Positions 15,091-23,778 of a stretch of DNA of 30,684 bases are shown here, piece after piece. Within the stretch, counting starts at the first letter, position 1. Each line of letters starts with the position of its first letter. This DNA is from a bacterium (GTDB lineage: Bacteria > CAIWAD01): contig JAUXWS010000069.1 of assembly GCA_030685015.1 (NCBI GenBank), positions 1 through 30,684 of the forward strand, read 5' to 3'. A program made the translations under genes and the position numbers. Under the pieces are notes generated by a model, which did not search any database, was not told where the DNA came from, and saw nothing but the letters and a program-made list of their open reading frames with translations.

Positions 15091-18000
15091 TCATTTCGTC
15101 GCGGCCGGATGAATCGTCCCAACCTCGACGGGCAGCCACTGGACCCGCTCCAGGGCCAGGCCGGCGGCCTGGTAGTCCCGCACGCCGCGCACATCGAACC
15201 AGCGGGAGGCGCCCACCACCGGCAGAGTCGCCGAGGTGCCGGCCACCGTCGTCTCCAGGGTCAGGTGGGGCGCCCAGGCCTGGGCGCCACTGTAGACCCG
15301 GTAGCTCTGCGCTCCCGAGGCGTTCCAGTTCAAGACCAGGTTGCCGCCGTTGACCCCCGCCGTCAGGCCCGTCACCGGACCCAGCGGCTGGGCGCCGGTG
15401 GTGAGCAGGAGGGACTGCCCGCTGACCACGGGCGCGGCGCTGACGGCCAGCGTCCCGTTGTGGAGATAGCTGATGCCCACGTTCCTGCCACTGTTTTGGT
15501 GCCCCACCGTGCAGCTGGTGGCGACGCCCACCACCTGGTACTGGGCCAGGATGGGCGTGTCCCCCGTCACCGTCGGGAAGACGGCCTGATTGAGGAAGAC
15601 CAGCTGGAGAGTCTGGGCGTCGCTCGTGCCATAACGCGGCACGCCCAGCCAGGAGACGACGAAGCGGTTGCCGCCCGCCTCCGTCGCCACGCGCACCTGG
15701 CCGCCACTGGCGGGGTTGAGGTCGTCCCAGAAGGCGCAGACCATTTTGCCGGTGCCGTTGCCGGTCGCCATCGAGGCGTTGGTGTAGCCGCTGTAGGTGT
15801 CATTCCCCAGCGTGGCGAAGCCGTTCGAGCACACCGAGAGCTGCGTGTGGCTGGCGCCGAAGTAGACCACCGGGAAGGGCAGGTTGACCACGGCGGTCTG
15901 GTCGTCGCCCAGGCTGAGCTGGGTGCCCTGGCCGCTGATGTCCTGCCAGATGAAGTCGGGGCCTTCCGGACCATCCGCCGAATCATACCAGCGATAGCCG
16001 TAGGCGTCGGGTCCGGTGGGCGGCGTGCCGACCACCACCGTGTAGATGTGATGGGCGCTTTCCCCGGTGTTGGGCGGGTCGGCCAGGTCCTGGGCCTGCA
16101 CGTAATATTCCACCACGCTGCCCAGGGCGTAGCCGGGCAGGGCGCCCGCCCAGGTGTCCCCGGACAGGTTGCTCAAGGCGCTGCTCTGCCAGACGCCCAG
16201 GCCCACCCGGTGATGGAGCGTGGCCCAGGCCACACCGCTGGCGTCGATGATGGTGGCCGTCACGGCGGGACTCTCGCCCGGCTGGACGCCCGACACCTGG
16301 GCCAGGGCGATGGAAGGCGCGGCGCTGTCGCCGTGGAAGCCCTCGGCCGTCGTGATGAGGATGGCCTTGCCGTTGCCGAAGCCCTGGATGGTGGGGTCGT
16401 CGATCAGGTGGTTGGTCAGGGTCAGTCCGCGGGCGCTGCGCTCGTCCTTCATGCCCACCGTGCAGCCCGGGAAGTCGTAGCTGTTGCTCTGGGTGTTGTT
16501 CCAGGTGTTGTACTGGAGCAGGATGTCGCCGTCCCCCGTCGGCCCCTGGGAGTGGGCGGGGTCGATCAGGATCACCTGGAAGGTGTTCGTCCCGCCCGAG
16601 CCGTTGTGCTGCAGCTGGTGCCACTCCACGATGAAGCGGTGGTTGGCGGGTTCGCTCTTGTAGTAGACGCCGCCGCCGCCGGGGATGATGTGGTCGTCCC
16701 AGGCCGCGGCGATCATGGCGTCCGGTCCCAGTCCGCTGGGCAGGTAGTGGTTGCGGTAGTCGGTCTGGTTGACGGCGCCGGGTCCGAAGGCGACGAAGCC
16801 GTTGGAGCAGACGGCGAGCTGGGTGTAGGGCTGCCCGTAATAGATGAAGGTGAAGGGCAGGGTGACGGTGGCGGCGTCATCCTGGGAGTCGCCGAAGTCG
16901 GTGAGGCCCAGGCTGGTGCCCGATCCGCCCGCCGAGGGGGCGATCTCCTCCCACTGGAAAACGGGGGCCAGGGAGTTGGCGTCGTTGCCTTCGATGGCGA
17001 AGTAGCCGTAGGCGTCGGGACCGGTGGGACCCATCGCCGTGGCCGTGCCCACCGTGGAGGTGAAGGCCTGGCTGCCCTGCAGCCCGCCGCCGCTCCAGCT
17101 CAGCAGGAAGCTGACGCGGTGGCCGCGCACCGTCGCCCCCGACGCCTGCACGGTGAAGCTGAGGTTGGTGGAGGCGTTCTGCGCCAGGTTCACGTTGGGG
17201 ATGGGAGCGCTGGTGACAACGACGAAGGGGTCGCCCGGGGCGTCCAGGCTCACGGTGAGGGCGCTGGCCGCCAGGTTGCCCGTGTTCGTCACCGGCAGCG
17301 TGAGGAGCGCCGTCGTGCCGGGTTGCAGGATGCTCCCGCCCGGGTTGAAACTGAGCGTGCCGGGCTGGAGGCGCGGCGCGCTGACCAGCAGGTCCGCTCC
17401 GTCCTGGAAAGCGCCCTGGCCCGAGGTGTAGGCCAAGCCCAGTTGCAGGCGGGTGGCGTCGGGCAGGTCGGGGGCGGCGGTGGCGCTCAGGCTGCTGTTG
17501 GCGCCCACCGTGGCGCCGGCGCCAATGGTGGGCCAAGTGGCGGTGGCATCGCCCAGGGTCAAGCCTTCAGCCAACGAGGTGGCGTTGAGGGCGAGTCCCG
17601 TCAGCGGGCTCCCGCCCATGTTCTGGACAGAGGGCAGCAGGGTGACGGTCTCGCCCGGTTGCAGCTTGCCGTCGTCGGGGATGTTCCAAATGGCCAGGCG
17701 CGGGAACTGGCTGCCCGCCACCGTGAGCGTGACACGGGCGGGCAGGTGGTCCACCTTGGTGGCGGTCAGGTTGACCGCGCCGGCGGTGGTCCCCGCCGTG
17801 GGGAGCCAGACCCGGCCATGCGCGTCGGTGAGGCCGCGCGATTGCAGACCGCCCGCCTGCCAGAGGCAGACCAGCACGTCGGTGGCGGGGCTGCCGCCCG
17901 CATTGACCTGGATCTGTATTTCGGTCGCGCCCAGGGCAAAGGTGGAACCCCCCTGCGCCAGGGTGGCGCTGAGGGCCGTCGGCACGCCACACCACATCTC

Positions 18001-19677
18001 CATGCCGGGGTCGCCCATCAAGTTGGCCCAATTTGAAAAGCGCTCGGCCTGGGGGTCGCCGGGCGGCAGGGTCTGGAACAGCTCCAGCTTGCCCTGGATG
18101 AGGGCCGACCCCACCGCCGAGACACCCCGGTCGAGGAAGGCGCTCCAGAAGCCGCCGGCGATGGCGTTGTTGTAGGCCGTGTGGGTATTGGAGGTGGCAA
18201 AGCCGATCACCGCCGAGCCGCCCTGGGGCGTGGAGGGGTCGCCCTTGCGCAGCATGACCTCCGTCTCGCAGGTGGATTCGAAATCCCCCGTCGAGCAGGT
18301 GAAAAAGCCCGTGACGGGCGGCATGCCGTAGTTGAGGAAATTGCCCGCGTTCGAGATGAAAGTGTTGTCCACTCCCTGCATGCCGATCCAGCCTCGGTAG
18401 TTGTAGAGGGCGATGCCGGCGTTGAAGCGGCCGTTCACCCAGCTGGCCGTCGTGTTGGGATACCACAGGGTGTCCACCGCCGTGATGCCCTCGCGCACCA
18501 TGTCATGGACGATGGTGCGGGACTGCTGGATCATGCTGATGGCGTTGTAGCCCGTGCAGAGGGCGGCCCGGGCCAACCAGGCGCTGCCGCCGGCGGTGGG
18601 CGTCGTCTCGTAATGCAGGAGCTTGTTGCAGATGGTGTTGAGCTGGGTGGCGTTCTCGCAGCTGAGCCGTCCCACCGCCACGTCGGCCAAATGGTCCGTG
18701 CCGTCCACCAAGGAGTAGTAGTGGTCGTATTCACCGTTGGTGCCCGTGGTCGAGGTGGGCAGGTAGAAGTCGCCGGAGCCGGTGTGGTCGCCCACCAGGG
18801 CCACATAGACGGGCGGATCGCTCCAGGTGCCGACCGCCGTGCGGAGGTATTCGCGGATGGCGCTGGCGTTCCAGGCGGGGATCTGGGCCACGCCCGCCAC
18901 CGTCACCTGGTGGCCCTTCTGGCGCTTCCAGGCGATCCAGTCCTGGAAGTAGCTGCTGCCGGTGATGCCCGCGCCGCGGGCGATGACCAGATAAGCTCCC
19001 GGGTTGTCCGACGCGCCGACGCGGTCGAACTCCTGCACCAGCTGCGGATGGGACAGCACGCCGTCGGGCAGCAGCTCCGCCCGGCGGGCGAAGGCCAGCA
19101 CTCCGCTGGGGTTGTTGCGGTTGTCGCTGCCGGCGAAGGTCACGCGCAGGCGCGCGCGGCGCAGCAGTTCCGTGGCGCCCTTGGCGGGCAGGCTGCGGGC
19201 CGGGACGAGGGCCAGCTGGCGCACGCGGACACCTCGGATGAGGGCCGGATCCCCCAGCAGCCAAGCCTGCTCCGGGTAGACGGCGCCCACATAGGCGGCG
19301 CGCTCCTCCCGCCAGGGTTGGGGCAGGTCCGCCGCCGTGTGGACGGCCTCCTGCTCCGGCAGCACGAGGCCGGGCACGGATTCCCAGACTTGCTCGACGA
19401 CCTCCACCTGAAGCCCCGAGCCGGCCGGCAGCTCCACCAGGCGGGAGACGAGGGGCAGGGCGGGCTCACCGGGCCGGCCCAGGTGGCCGGCCGCGGGCAG
19501 GTCGATGGTCAGCCAGTCGCGCTCCTGCCGGGTCACGAGACCGGGCTGCTCGTCCATGGTCCAGACCAGGTCCAGGCCGTTGTCGCGCCATTCGGCTTGC
19601 AGGGTCCAGGCCCGGGACTGGCCGACCAGGGCCAGCAGGGCCAGCAGGGCAAGAAGGCGGGGGGGGCGCCAGTGCAT
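15091..19677 (-). CDS. Secreted multidomain C25 (gingipain-type) protein, paralogue 2
   Basis: 1528 residues with the same plan as its downstream paralogue: signal peptide (RPPRLLALLALLALVGQSRA), propeptide, C25 domain (~220-560), Ig/CARDB-like repeats, then FN3. C25 features are GAYLVIARGAGITGSSY, DWIAWKRQKGHQVTVAG, VYVALVGDHTGSGDFYLP and DVAVGRLSCENATQLNTI. Cys461 in FTCSTGDF is the expected nucleophile. NYRGWIGM (Trp430) stands where G-H-G is expected. It differs by carrying two GPDAYGY/VCSNGF domains (starting ~887 and ~1222) in place of one such domain plus a jelly roll. The tail after FN3 (~1434 onward) shows no T9SS sorting motif. The ATG at 19677 has GAGGT upstream, and a promoter lies ~100 bp upstream. 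Role: probably extracellular proteolysis or processing, if active. Confidence 0.88.
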   Translation of the reverse strand: MHWRPPRLLALLALLALVGQSRAWTLQAEWRDNGLDLVWTMDEQPGLVTRQERDWLTIDLPAAGHLGRPGEPALPLVSRLVELPAGSGLQVEVVEQVWESVPGLVLPEQEAVHTAADLPQPWREERAAYVGAVYPEQAWLLGDPALIRGVRVRQLALVPARSLPAKGATELLRRARLRVTFAGSDNRNNPSGVLAFARRAELLPDGVLSHPQLVQEFDRVGASDNPGAYLVIARGAGITGSSYFQDWIAWKRQKGHQVTVAGVAQIPAWNASAIREYLRTAVGTWSDPPVYVALVGDHTGSGDFYLPTSTTGTNGEYDHYYSLVDGTDHLADVAVGRLSCENATQLNTICNKLLHYETTPTAGGSAWLARAALCTGYNAISMIQQSRTIVHDMVREGITAVDTLWYPNTTASWVNGRFNAGIALYNYRGWIGMQGVDNTFISNAGNFLNYGMPPVTGFFTCSTGDFESTCETEVMLRKGDPSTPQGGSAVIGFATSNTHTAYNNAIAGGFWSAFLDRGVSAVGSALIQGKLELFQTLPPGDPQAERFSNWANLMGDPGMEMWCGVPTALSATLAQGGSTFALGATEIQIQVNAGGSPATDVLVCLWQAGGLQSRGLTDAHGRVWLPTAGTTAGAVNLTATKVDHLPARVTLTVAGSQFPRLAIWNIPDDGKLQPGETVTLLPSVQNMGGSPLTGLALNATSLAEGLTLGDATATWPTIGAGATVGANSSLSATAAPDLPDATRLQLGLAYTSGQGAFQDGADLLVSAPRLQPGTLSFNPGGSILQPGTTALLTLPVTNTGNLAASALTVSLDAPGDPFVVVTSAPIPNVNLAQNASTNLSFTVQASGATVRGHRVSFLLSWSGGGLQGSQAFTSTVGTATAMGPTGPDAYGYFAIEGNDANSLAPVFQWEEIAPSAGGSGTSLGLTDFGDSQDDAATVTLPFTFIYYGQPYTQLAVCSNGFVAFGPGAVNQTDYRNHYLPSGLGPDAMIAAAWDDHIIPGGGGVYYKSEPANHRFIVEWHQLQHNGSGGTNTFQVILIDPAHSQGPTGDGDILLQYNTWNNTQSNSYDFPGCTVGMKDERSARGLTLTNHLIDDPTIQGFGNGKAILITTAEGFHGDSAAPSIALAQVSGVQPGESPAVTATIIDASGVAWATLHHRVGLGVWQSSALSNLSGDTWAGALPGYALGSVVEYYVQAQDLADPPNTGESAHHIYTVVVGTPPTGPDAYGYRWYDSADGPEGPDFIWQDISGQGTQLSLGDDQTAVVNLPFPVVYFGASHTQLSVCSNGFATLGNDTYSGYTNASMATGNGTGKMVCAFWDDLNPASGGQVRVATEAGGNRFVVSWLGVPRYGTSDAQTLQLVFLNQAVFPTVTGDTPILAQYQVVGVATSCTVGHQNSGRNVGISYLHNGTLAVSAAPVVSGQSLLLTTGAQPLGPVTGLTAGVNGGNLVLNWNASGAQSYRVYSGAQAWAPHLTLETTVAGTSATLPVVGASRWFDVRGVRDYQAAGLALERVQWLPVEVGTIHPAATK

Positions 19678-19775
19678 GGGTTACCTCATTGGCAAAATGG
19701 CTCAGCCCGCTCCCTGCATGGCAGCCGGCATCGCCCAATGGATCTTTCATTCGGTATCGGTTGGACTCGGAGGGG

Positions 19776-19804
19776 AGTATAGTGCGAGCAGGGGCGGAGC
19801 GCAA
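19776..19804 (-). promoter_or_regulatory. Promoter of the C25 operon
   Basis: Read on the minus strand, TTGCGC (19804-19799) and TATACT (19781-19776) are 17 bases apart, a good sigma-70-like pair. A start point near 19769 would give a ~92-base 5' leader before the ATG at 19677. The surroundings are more AT-rich than the flanking genes. Confidence 0.6.
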
Positions 19805-19892
19805 GCTGTTTTTAAGCTCTTAGTTCATGGATGGAAGGGTTGATCCCGGTCCCGCCCCCATGCCGGCCCTTCCCAGCCGGGGGAACATCGCC

Positions 19893-19924
19893 CCCCATTG
19901 GCGCGCAGACAGCGTGCAATGGGG
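19893..19924 (-). terminator. Long hairpin after cotH-like gene (possible terminator)
   Basis: Arms CCCCATTG (19893-19900) and CAATGGGG (19917-19924) pair perfectly. With one bulge, the stem continues as CGCGC/GCGTG (one G-T pair) around an AGACA loop. It lies 15 bases past the stop of the minus-strand CotH gene. There is no U-tract, so it would be a factor-dependent or processing structure rather than a classic intrinsic terminator. Confidence 0.5.
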
Positions 19925-19938
19925 CAAGGACCCGGCCA

Positions 19939-22263
19939 TCACTTCAGATGCAGCAGGCGCAGGACGCAGGATTCCCCGTGGTTGCCCGACACGCGCAGCA
20001 GGCAGTAGCCCGAGGGCAGGCCGGCCCACAGCGTCTCCGGCAGCAGCAGCTCCCGCGCCGTCCCGGGGCCCGGCGCCAGCTCCGCTTGGTGGACCAGCTG
20101 TCCGGCCAGGTTGAACAGCTCCAGGCGGCCCGCCCCGGCCAAGCCTTCGATGCGCAGGCGCAGCGTGCCGTTGAAGGGGTTGGGCCAGGCGCTCAGGGAG
20201 AAGAGCGCCGGCCGCTCGTCCCCGGGCACGTGGGTGGGATCGTTGGCGGCGCCGGGGGTGGGCGGCGCCAGGAAGTGCCACGTGCCCGTGCCGTCGGGCA
20301 GGCGGCCCAGGGAGACATCCGCTTGCTGCGGCCCGAAGGTGAGGGAATCGAGGATCGTCACGCCGTCCGCCTCGGTCAGGACCAGCACCTCGCCGTCGCC
20401 GCTGAGGCGGAAGGAGGCGTGCAGCCCCTCCTGGTTCAGGTCGTTGTCCGCCCACACCAGCAGGAAGTCGCCGACGGGCAGTGGCGGCAAGGCCGCTGGA
20501 AAGGTCCATTTGGTCAGGTTGCCGAAGCTGTCGCTCAAGTGGCGGCCGGCCAGGGGCGCCACCTCCGGCCCCCGGTTGAGCAGCTCGATCCAGTCATCGC
20601 GCTGCCCGGCCGGGTCCTGGATCCCCGTGTCGTTGAGGGCGAGGAACTCGTTCAGGACCAGGGGGGACAGGTCGCGCCACACGACGCGCAGGGGGCGCTG
20701 GGGCGGGTGGCGGTGGCTGCGGCTCTGGTCGTCCACCGCCTCGGCCTGCAGCTCCAGCACCGTGCCCGGCGCCTGGGGCGGCAGCGTCGCGCTCCAGCGG
20801 TCCGCCACGCGCAGCACGGGGGACTCCGCCTCCCCGGTGAAGGCCATCTCCGTCTCTTGCCAGGCCGCCGCGCCCGCCTCCCGCCAGCGCAGCCGCACGC
20901 TCAGGCCGGCGCCGTGCACGAAAGCCGCCGCGTCCACCCGCAGGCTGTCCCCCGGATCCAGCGAGGTCCGCGCCGGCTCCAGCGCGAAGACGACCGGACC
21001 CGCCGTCTGCCAGCCAAATTGCCCGGGCAGGCTGCCGTGGCGCAGCGTCACGAACTCGAGGATGCCCCGCTTCACGTGCTGGTTCTCGTAATCCGCCCCC
21101 CAGCACTGGTCGAAATCGTCCGCGTCGAAACCGTAGTCCAGCGTGCGGAAGCTGTCCGCCAGCGCCGCCGGACGCAGCTGCAGGCGCAGGCTGTCCAGCC
21201 GCGGCGCCCACCAGGCCGGGTCCAGCGACCGGCTGCGGTGGTGCTCCAGCATGTGCGTGTAGAGGTTGCGCCAGCGCGGCCGGGAGAGGATCCGCTCCGC
21301 CAGCGGCCGCCCGCTGCCGCCGAAGCTGTAGGGGTTGCGCGTGGCCCAGTTCACGTTGAACCAGTCCACCCCGAAGGTGTTGTCGTAGTCGTAGGGGATC
21401 AGCGTCATGCGGTCCAGCACGGGGTCGTGGTAGAGGTAGAAGTTGTTCTGCAGGAACCAGTAGTCGTCCCAGCTCCCCGTCAGCACGTTGACGGCGAAGT
21501 ACTCCAACACCCCCGCCACGTCCAGGTAATCCCCCAGCGAGTCCTCCAGGGCGAAGTTGGGCGTCTCGTGCAGGATGCGGATGAGGCGGAAGAGCGGGCT
21601 GTAGTCGTCCGCCGCCTCGTTGGTGGTCAGCTCGTAGACGCGCCGCCCGTTCTCCTCGTGCTTGTAGCTCTCCGGATCGTTCCCCCGCCAGGCCAGGTCC
21701 GCCGGGTAGAGGCACTTCCACAGGTTGCCCCCGTCGTTCTGGAAGTGCTTCCAGAGGAACTCGTCGTCCACATGTTCCACGCTGACGTAGAGGCCGTGGT
21801 AGTGCCCGTTGATCCACAGCTCCCCGTGGCTGGCCCGGCTGGCAACCTTGCCCATGCGCTGGAAGAGGTCGAAGCAGAGCTTGCTGCGGGCGATGGCCGG
21901 GTCGTTGTGCTCGCCGTTCAGGTTCAGCTTGTCCACGTCGTGGACCTCCCGCCCCGGCACGAAGTCGTTGAAGGAGACCTTGAAGGACTTCTTCTGCGCC
22001 CAGCGGCTGGTGTTGCCCCGGATGCGGAAACCGATGTCCGCCACCTCCTCGTCCAGCCAGGCGTTTTGCAGGTGGAACTGGGCCAGGTGCAGGCTGTCGC
22101 TGGCCGGGTTGGCGTAGATCCAGTCCAGCGCGGCGGGATCGATCGTCACATCCCAGCGCGCCACCTGGCCGTCGTCGTAGAGTTTCCAGCTGTCGCCAGT
22201 GCGGGCCAATGCGGCGGCGGACAGGGCGAGCAGGCCAATCAGCAGGAGGGAGCGGGCGGACAT
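19939..22263 (-). CDS. CotH-kinase family protein with lamin-tail domain and T9SS sorting domain
   Basis: 774 residues, secreted. A signal peptide (MSARSLLLIGLLALSAAALA) is followed by a CotH domain (~35-400). Its visible motifs are DIGFRIRGNTSRWAQKKSFK, KLNLNGEHNDPAIARSKL, HGLYVSVEHVDDEFL and PYDYDNTFGVDW. CotH proteins are atypical kinases; the spore-coat and effector members phosphorylate proteins. Ig-like segments follow, then a lamin-tail-like domain beginning LVLNEFLALNDTGIQDPAGQ with DDWIELLNRG. The C-terminal ~80 residues (SAWPNPFNGTLRLRIEG, GRLELFNLAGQLVHQ, LPSGYCLLRVSG) form a T9SS type A sorting domain, so the protein should be exported by T9SS and attached to the surface or released. 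The ATG at 22263 follows CGGAGGTC. This is the clearest T9SS cargo in the window. Confidence 0.93.
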   Translation of the reverse strand: MSARSLLLIGLLALSAAALARTGDSWKLYDDGQVARWDVTIDPAALDWIYANPASDSLHLAQFHLQNAWLDEEVADIGFRIRGNTSRWAQKKSFKVSFNDFVPGREVHDVDKLNLNGEHNDPAIARSKLCFDLFQRMGKVASRASHGELWINGHYHGLYVSVEHVDDEFLWKHFQNDGGNLWKCLYPADLAWRGNDPESYKHEENGRRVYELTTNEAADDYSPLFRLIRILHETPNFALEDSLGDYLDVAGVLEYFAVNVLTGSWDDYWFLQNNFYLYHDPVLDRMTLIPYDYDNTFGVDWFNVNWATRNPYSFGGSGRPLAERILSRPRWRNLYTHMLEHHRSRSLDPAWWAPRLDSLRLQLRPAALADSFRTLDYGFDADDFDQCWGADYENQHVKRGILEFVTLRHGSLPGQFGWQTAGPVVFALEPARTSLDPGDSLRVDAAAFVHGAGLSVRLRWREAGAAAWQETEMAFTGEAESPVLRVADRWSATLPPQAPGTVLELQAEAVDDQSRSHRHPPQRPLRVVWRDLSPLVLNEFLALNDTGIQDPAGQRDDWIELLNRGPEVAPLAGRHLSDSFGNLTKWTFPAALPPLPVGDFLLVWADNDLNQEGLHASFRLSGDGEVLVLTEADGVTILDSLTFGPQQADVSLGRLPDGTGTWHFLAPPTPGAANDPTHVPGDERPALFSLSAWPNPFNGTLRLRIEGLAGAGRLELFNLAGQLVHQAELAPGPGTARELLLPETLWAGLPSGYCLLRVSGNHGESCVLRLLHLK

Positions 22264-22295
22264 GATGACCTCCGGGATTGCCGGAAGGTAGCTCA

Positions 22296-22374
22296 GTTGG
22301 TGTCACAGTCGGCGTCAGGCATCATGCCTGGCACCAGCACGGAGTGGGTGTCTGGCATCACGCCTGACACCAAC
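22296..22374. repeat. REP-like composite palindromic element
   Basis: The ~79-bp element is bounded by perfect 9-base inverted ends, GTTGGTGTC (22296-22304) and GACACCAAC (22366-22374). Inside are two imperfect palindromes, 22311-22335 (centre GGCATCATGCC) and 22347-22371 (GGTGTC ... GACACC). It fills most of the 135-bp gap between the end of fic and the start of cotH. It resembles a REP doublet or tiny MITE and shares its GGTGTC/GACACC core with 69-93. Confidence 0.65.
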
Positions 22375-22398
22375 CAAGTAGAGCACTGATGCAGGTCA

Positions 22399-23511
22399 TC
22401 AATCCAGGAGGTCCTTCCTCAGCCCATAGGCCGTGCTGCGTCCGCCACGATCCAGCTTCTGGAGGATTCCCTGCTCCATCAGCTTCTGGATGTCGCGCAG
22501 GGCCGTGTCTTGGGAGCAGCGTACGATCCGGGCCCACTTCGAGCTCGTCAGGCTGCCCAGGGAGTCATCCAGCAGCTTGTCCAGGATCTTCTTCTGCCGC
22601 GCGTTCTCAACTCTTGCGGAGCAGGTGGCCCAGAACCGGTGCTTGAAGATGACCCGCGAGAGCAGGTCCTCCGAGCGGGTGAGGGCGCGCCGCAGGCATT
22701 CCACGTACCATGTGACCCAGGCGGTCACGTCCATGTCGCCATGCTGCGTGTGCTCGAGACAATCGTAGTAAGCGTTGCGCTCGGTGCAGATTTGGGTGGA
22801 AAGGCTGTAGAATCTCATCGGTTGTTGGTCGGATCGGGCCAGGAGCAGGTCACCGATGGCCCGGGCGATGCGCCCGTTGCCGTCCTCGAAAGGATGCAGC
22901 GTGACGAACCACAGATGGGCCAGCGCCGATTTCACCACCGGATCGATCTGCGGCCCATCCTCCACCCAGGCCAGGAAGCGACGCACCTCCTGGTCCAGCG
23001 TGGCCGCGTCGGGCGCCTGGAAATGCACCCGCTCGCGGCCCAGTGCCCCCGAGACGACCTGCATGGGGCCGCTTTCGTCCGTGCGCCAGGCCCCCGTCCG
23101 GATCGGGCGCATACCGCTTCTGGCCAGGGGGAAGAGCGAGCTGTGCCAGGCGAACAACCGATCCCGTGTCAAGGGCTCGGCAAAGTTGCCGGTCGCGTCC
23201 AGTGTCATCTCCACGACGCCATCCACTTCGCGGCCGGAGTGGACGGGGTCGGCCGTGGGGATGCCCAGCCGCCTGGCGACGGAGGAGCGGACCTCGGCTG
23301 GATCCAGATTCTCCCCCTCAATCTTGGTGGATCCCAGGATGTCCTGGGTCGCCACCTCGAGATTTGCCTGGGCGGCCAGCGCGAAGCCGATCACACCCAT
23401 CCTCCCGATGACGAGGCCCTGCTGGAGTCGCACGGCGGCCAGCAGCGGGGACAGGGCCACCGCATCCCACTGGAAGCAGGGCCACCCGGGCTGTTGATAG
23501 ATGTATCGCAT
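22399..23511 (-). CDS. Fic family AMP-transferase with DUF4172-type N-terminus
   Basis: 370 residues, cytoplasmic. Fic enzymes transfer AMP (or related groups) from a nucleotide to hydroxyl side chains of target proteins. The N-terminal block YIYQQPGWPCFQWDAVAL is the usual opening of the DUF4172-Fic branch. S61-E65-G66 (STKIEG) fits the inhibitory helix motif (S/T)xxxE(G/N), so the enzyme is probably self-inhibited. The catalytic motif HPFEDGNGRIAR at ~206-217 is complete. The C-terminal ~70 residues (SSKWARIVRCSQDTALRDIQKLMEQGILQKLDRGGRSTAY region) form a winged helix, so it may bind DNA, possibly its own promoter. The ATG at 23511 is chosen for the family N-terminus and the GGAGAAGG site before it. 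Its upstream region is duplicated and holds strong palindromes. Confidence 0.93.
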   Translation of the reverse strand: MRYIYQQPGWPCFQWDAVALSPLLAAVRLQQGLVIGRMGVIGFALAAQANLEVATQDILGSTKIEGENLDPAEVRSSVARRLGIPTADPVHSGREVDGVVEMTLDATGNFAEPLTRDRLFAWHSSLFPLARSGMRPIRTGAWRTDESGPMQVVSGALGRERVHFQAPDAATLDQEVRRFLAWVEDGPQIDPVVKSALAHLWFVTLHPFEDGNGRIARAIGDLLLARSDQQPMRFYSLSTQICTERNAYYDCLEHTQHGDMDVTAWVTWYVECLRRALTRSEDLLSRVIFKHRFWATCSARVENARQKKILDKLLDDSLGSLTSSKWARIVRCSQDTALRDIQKLMEQGILQKLDRGGRSTAYGLRKDLLD

Positions 23512-23567
23512 CCCTTCTCCGCATGGTCTGCCCGGATGATAGCGCACAATCTCCGCAAAGGCCAGCT

Positions 23568-23592
23568 ATTCTCCGCATGACGTGCGGAGAAT
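23568..23592. promoter_or_regulatory. Palindromic operator candidate, copy A
   Basis: ATTCTCCGCA (23568-23577) and TGCGGAGAAT (23583-23592) are perfect reverse complements around spacer TGACG. The site is 57 bases upstream of the fic ATG (23511). Three single TCTCCGCA boxes lie around it, one overlapping the fic ribosome site. This is a probable repressor or activator site; the protein is unknown, and the Fic C-terminal winged helix is one candidate. Confidence 0.7.
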
Positions 23593-23628
23593 ATCCCCGC
23601 TAATCTCCGCAGCCGGACGGGCGATAGG

Positions 23629-23697
23629 TCAGACGGTTGGTCTGACCTGCCCCCAACGGAAATCAGGCCACACGGACTGCAGATAGATGTATCGCAT
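23629..23697 (-). pseudogene. Fossil 5' end of a second fic gene (22-codon ORF)
   Basis: Within the duplicated region, an ATG at 23697 with GGAGAAGAG before it opens a 22-codon frame ending in TGA at 23629. The peptide MRYIYLQSVWPDFRWGQ lines up with the real Fic start MRYIYQQPGWPCFQWDA, keeping M-R-Y-I-Y, W-P, F and W. After that the similarity ends. It is either the leftover of a deleted tandem fic paralogue or a short expressed leader peptide. Confidence 0.75.
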
Positions 23698-23753
23698 CTC
23701 TTCTCCGCACGGTCTGCCCGGATGATAGCGCACAATCTCCGCAAAGGCGAATC

Positions 23754-23778
23754 ATTCTCCGCAAATCGTGCGGAGAAT
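23754..23778. promoter_or_regulatory. Palindromic operator candidate, copy B
   Basis: The same arms, ATTCTCCGCA (23754-23763) and TGCGGAGAAT (23769-23778), recur around a different spacer, AATCG. Arms are unchanged while spacer and flanks differ from copy A, which argues for selection on the arms. It lies ~83 bases before the ATG of the divergent MFS gene, so it could control that gene too. Confidence 0.7.

Noticed and set aside
15109-18036. A 975-codon plus-strand frame opposite C25 paralogue 2
   Set aside because: Its Gly/Ala/Val/His-rich composition has no signal or motif, while the opposite strand encodes a complete secreted protein.
19831-22389. An 852-codon plus-strand frame opposite the CotH gene
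   Set aside because: It is a shadow of CotH; the minus strand has all family motifs, signal peptide and sorting domain.
22281-22419. An intact tRNA gene
   Set aside because: D-arm and acceptor-like pieces exist, but anticodon and T arms do not fit and the 3' part is fic coding sequence.
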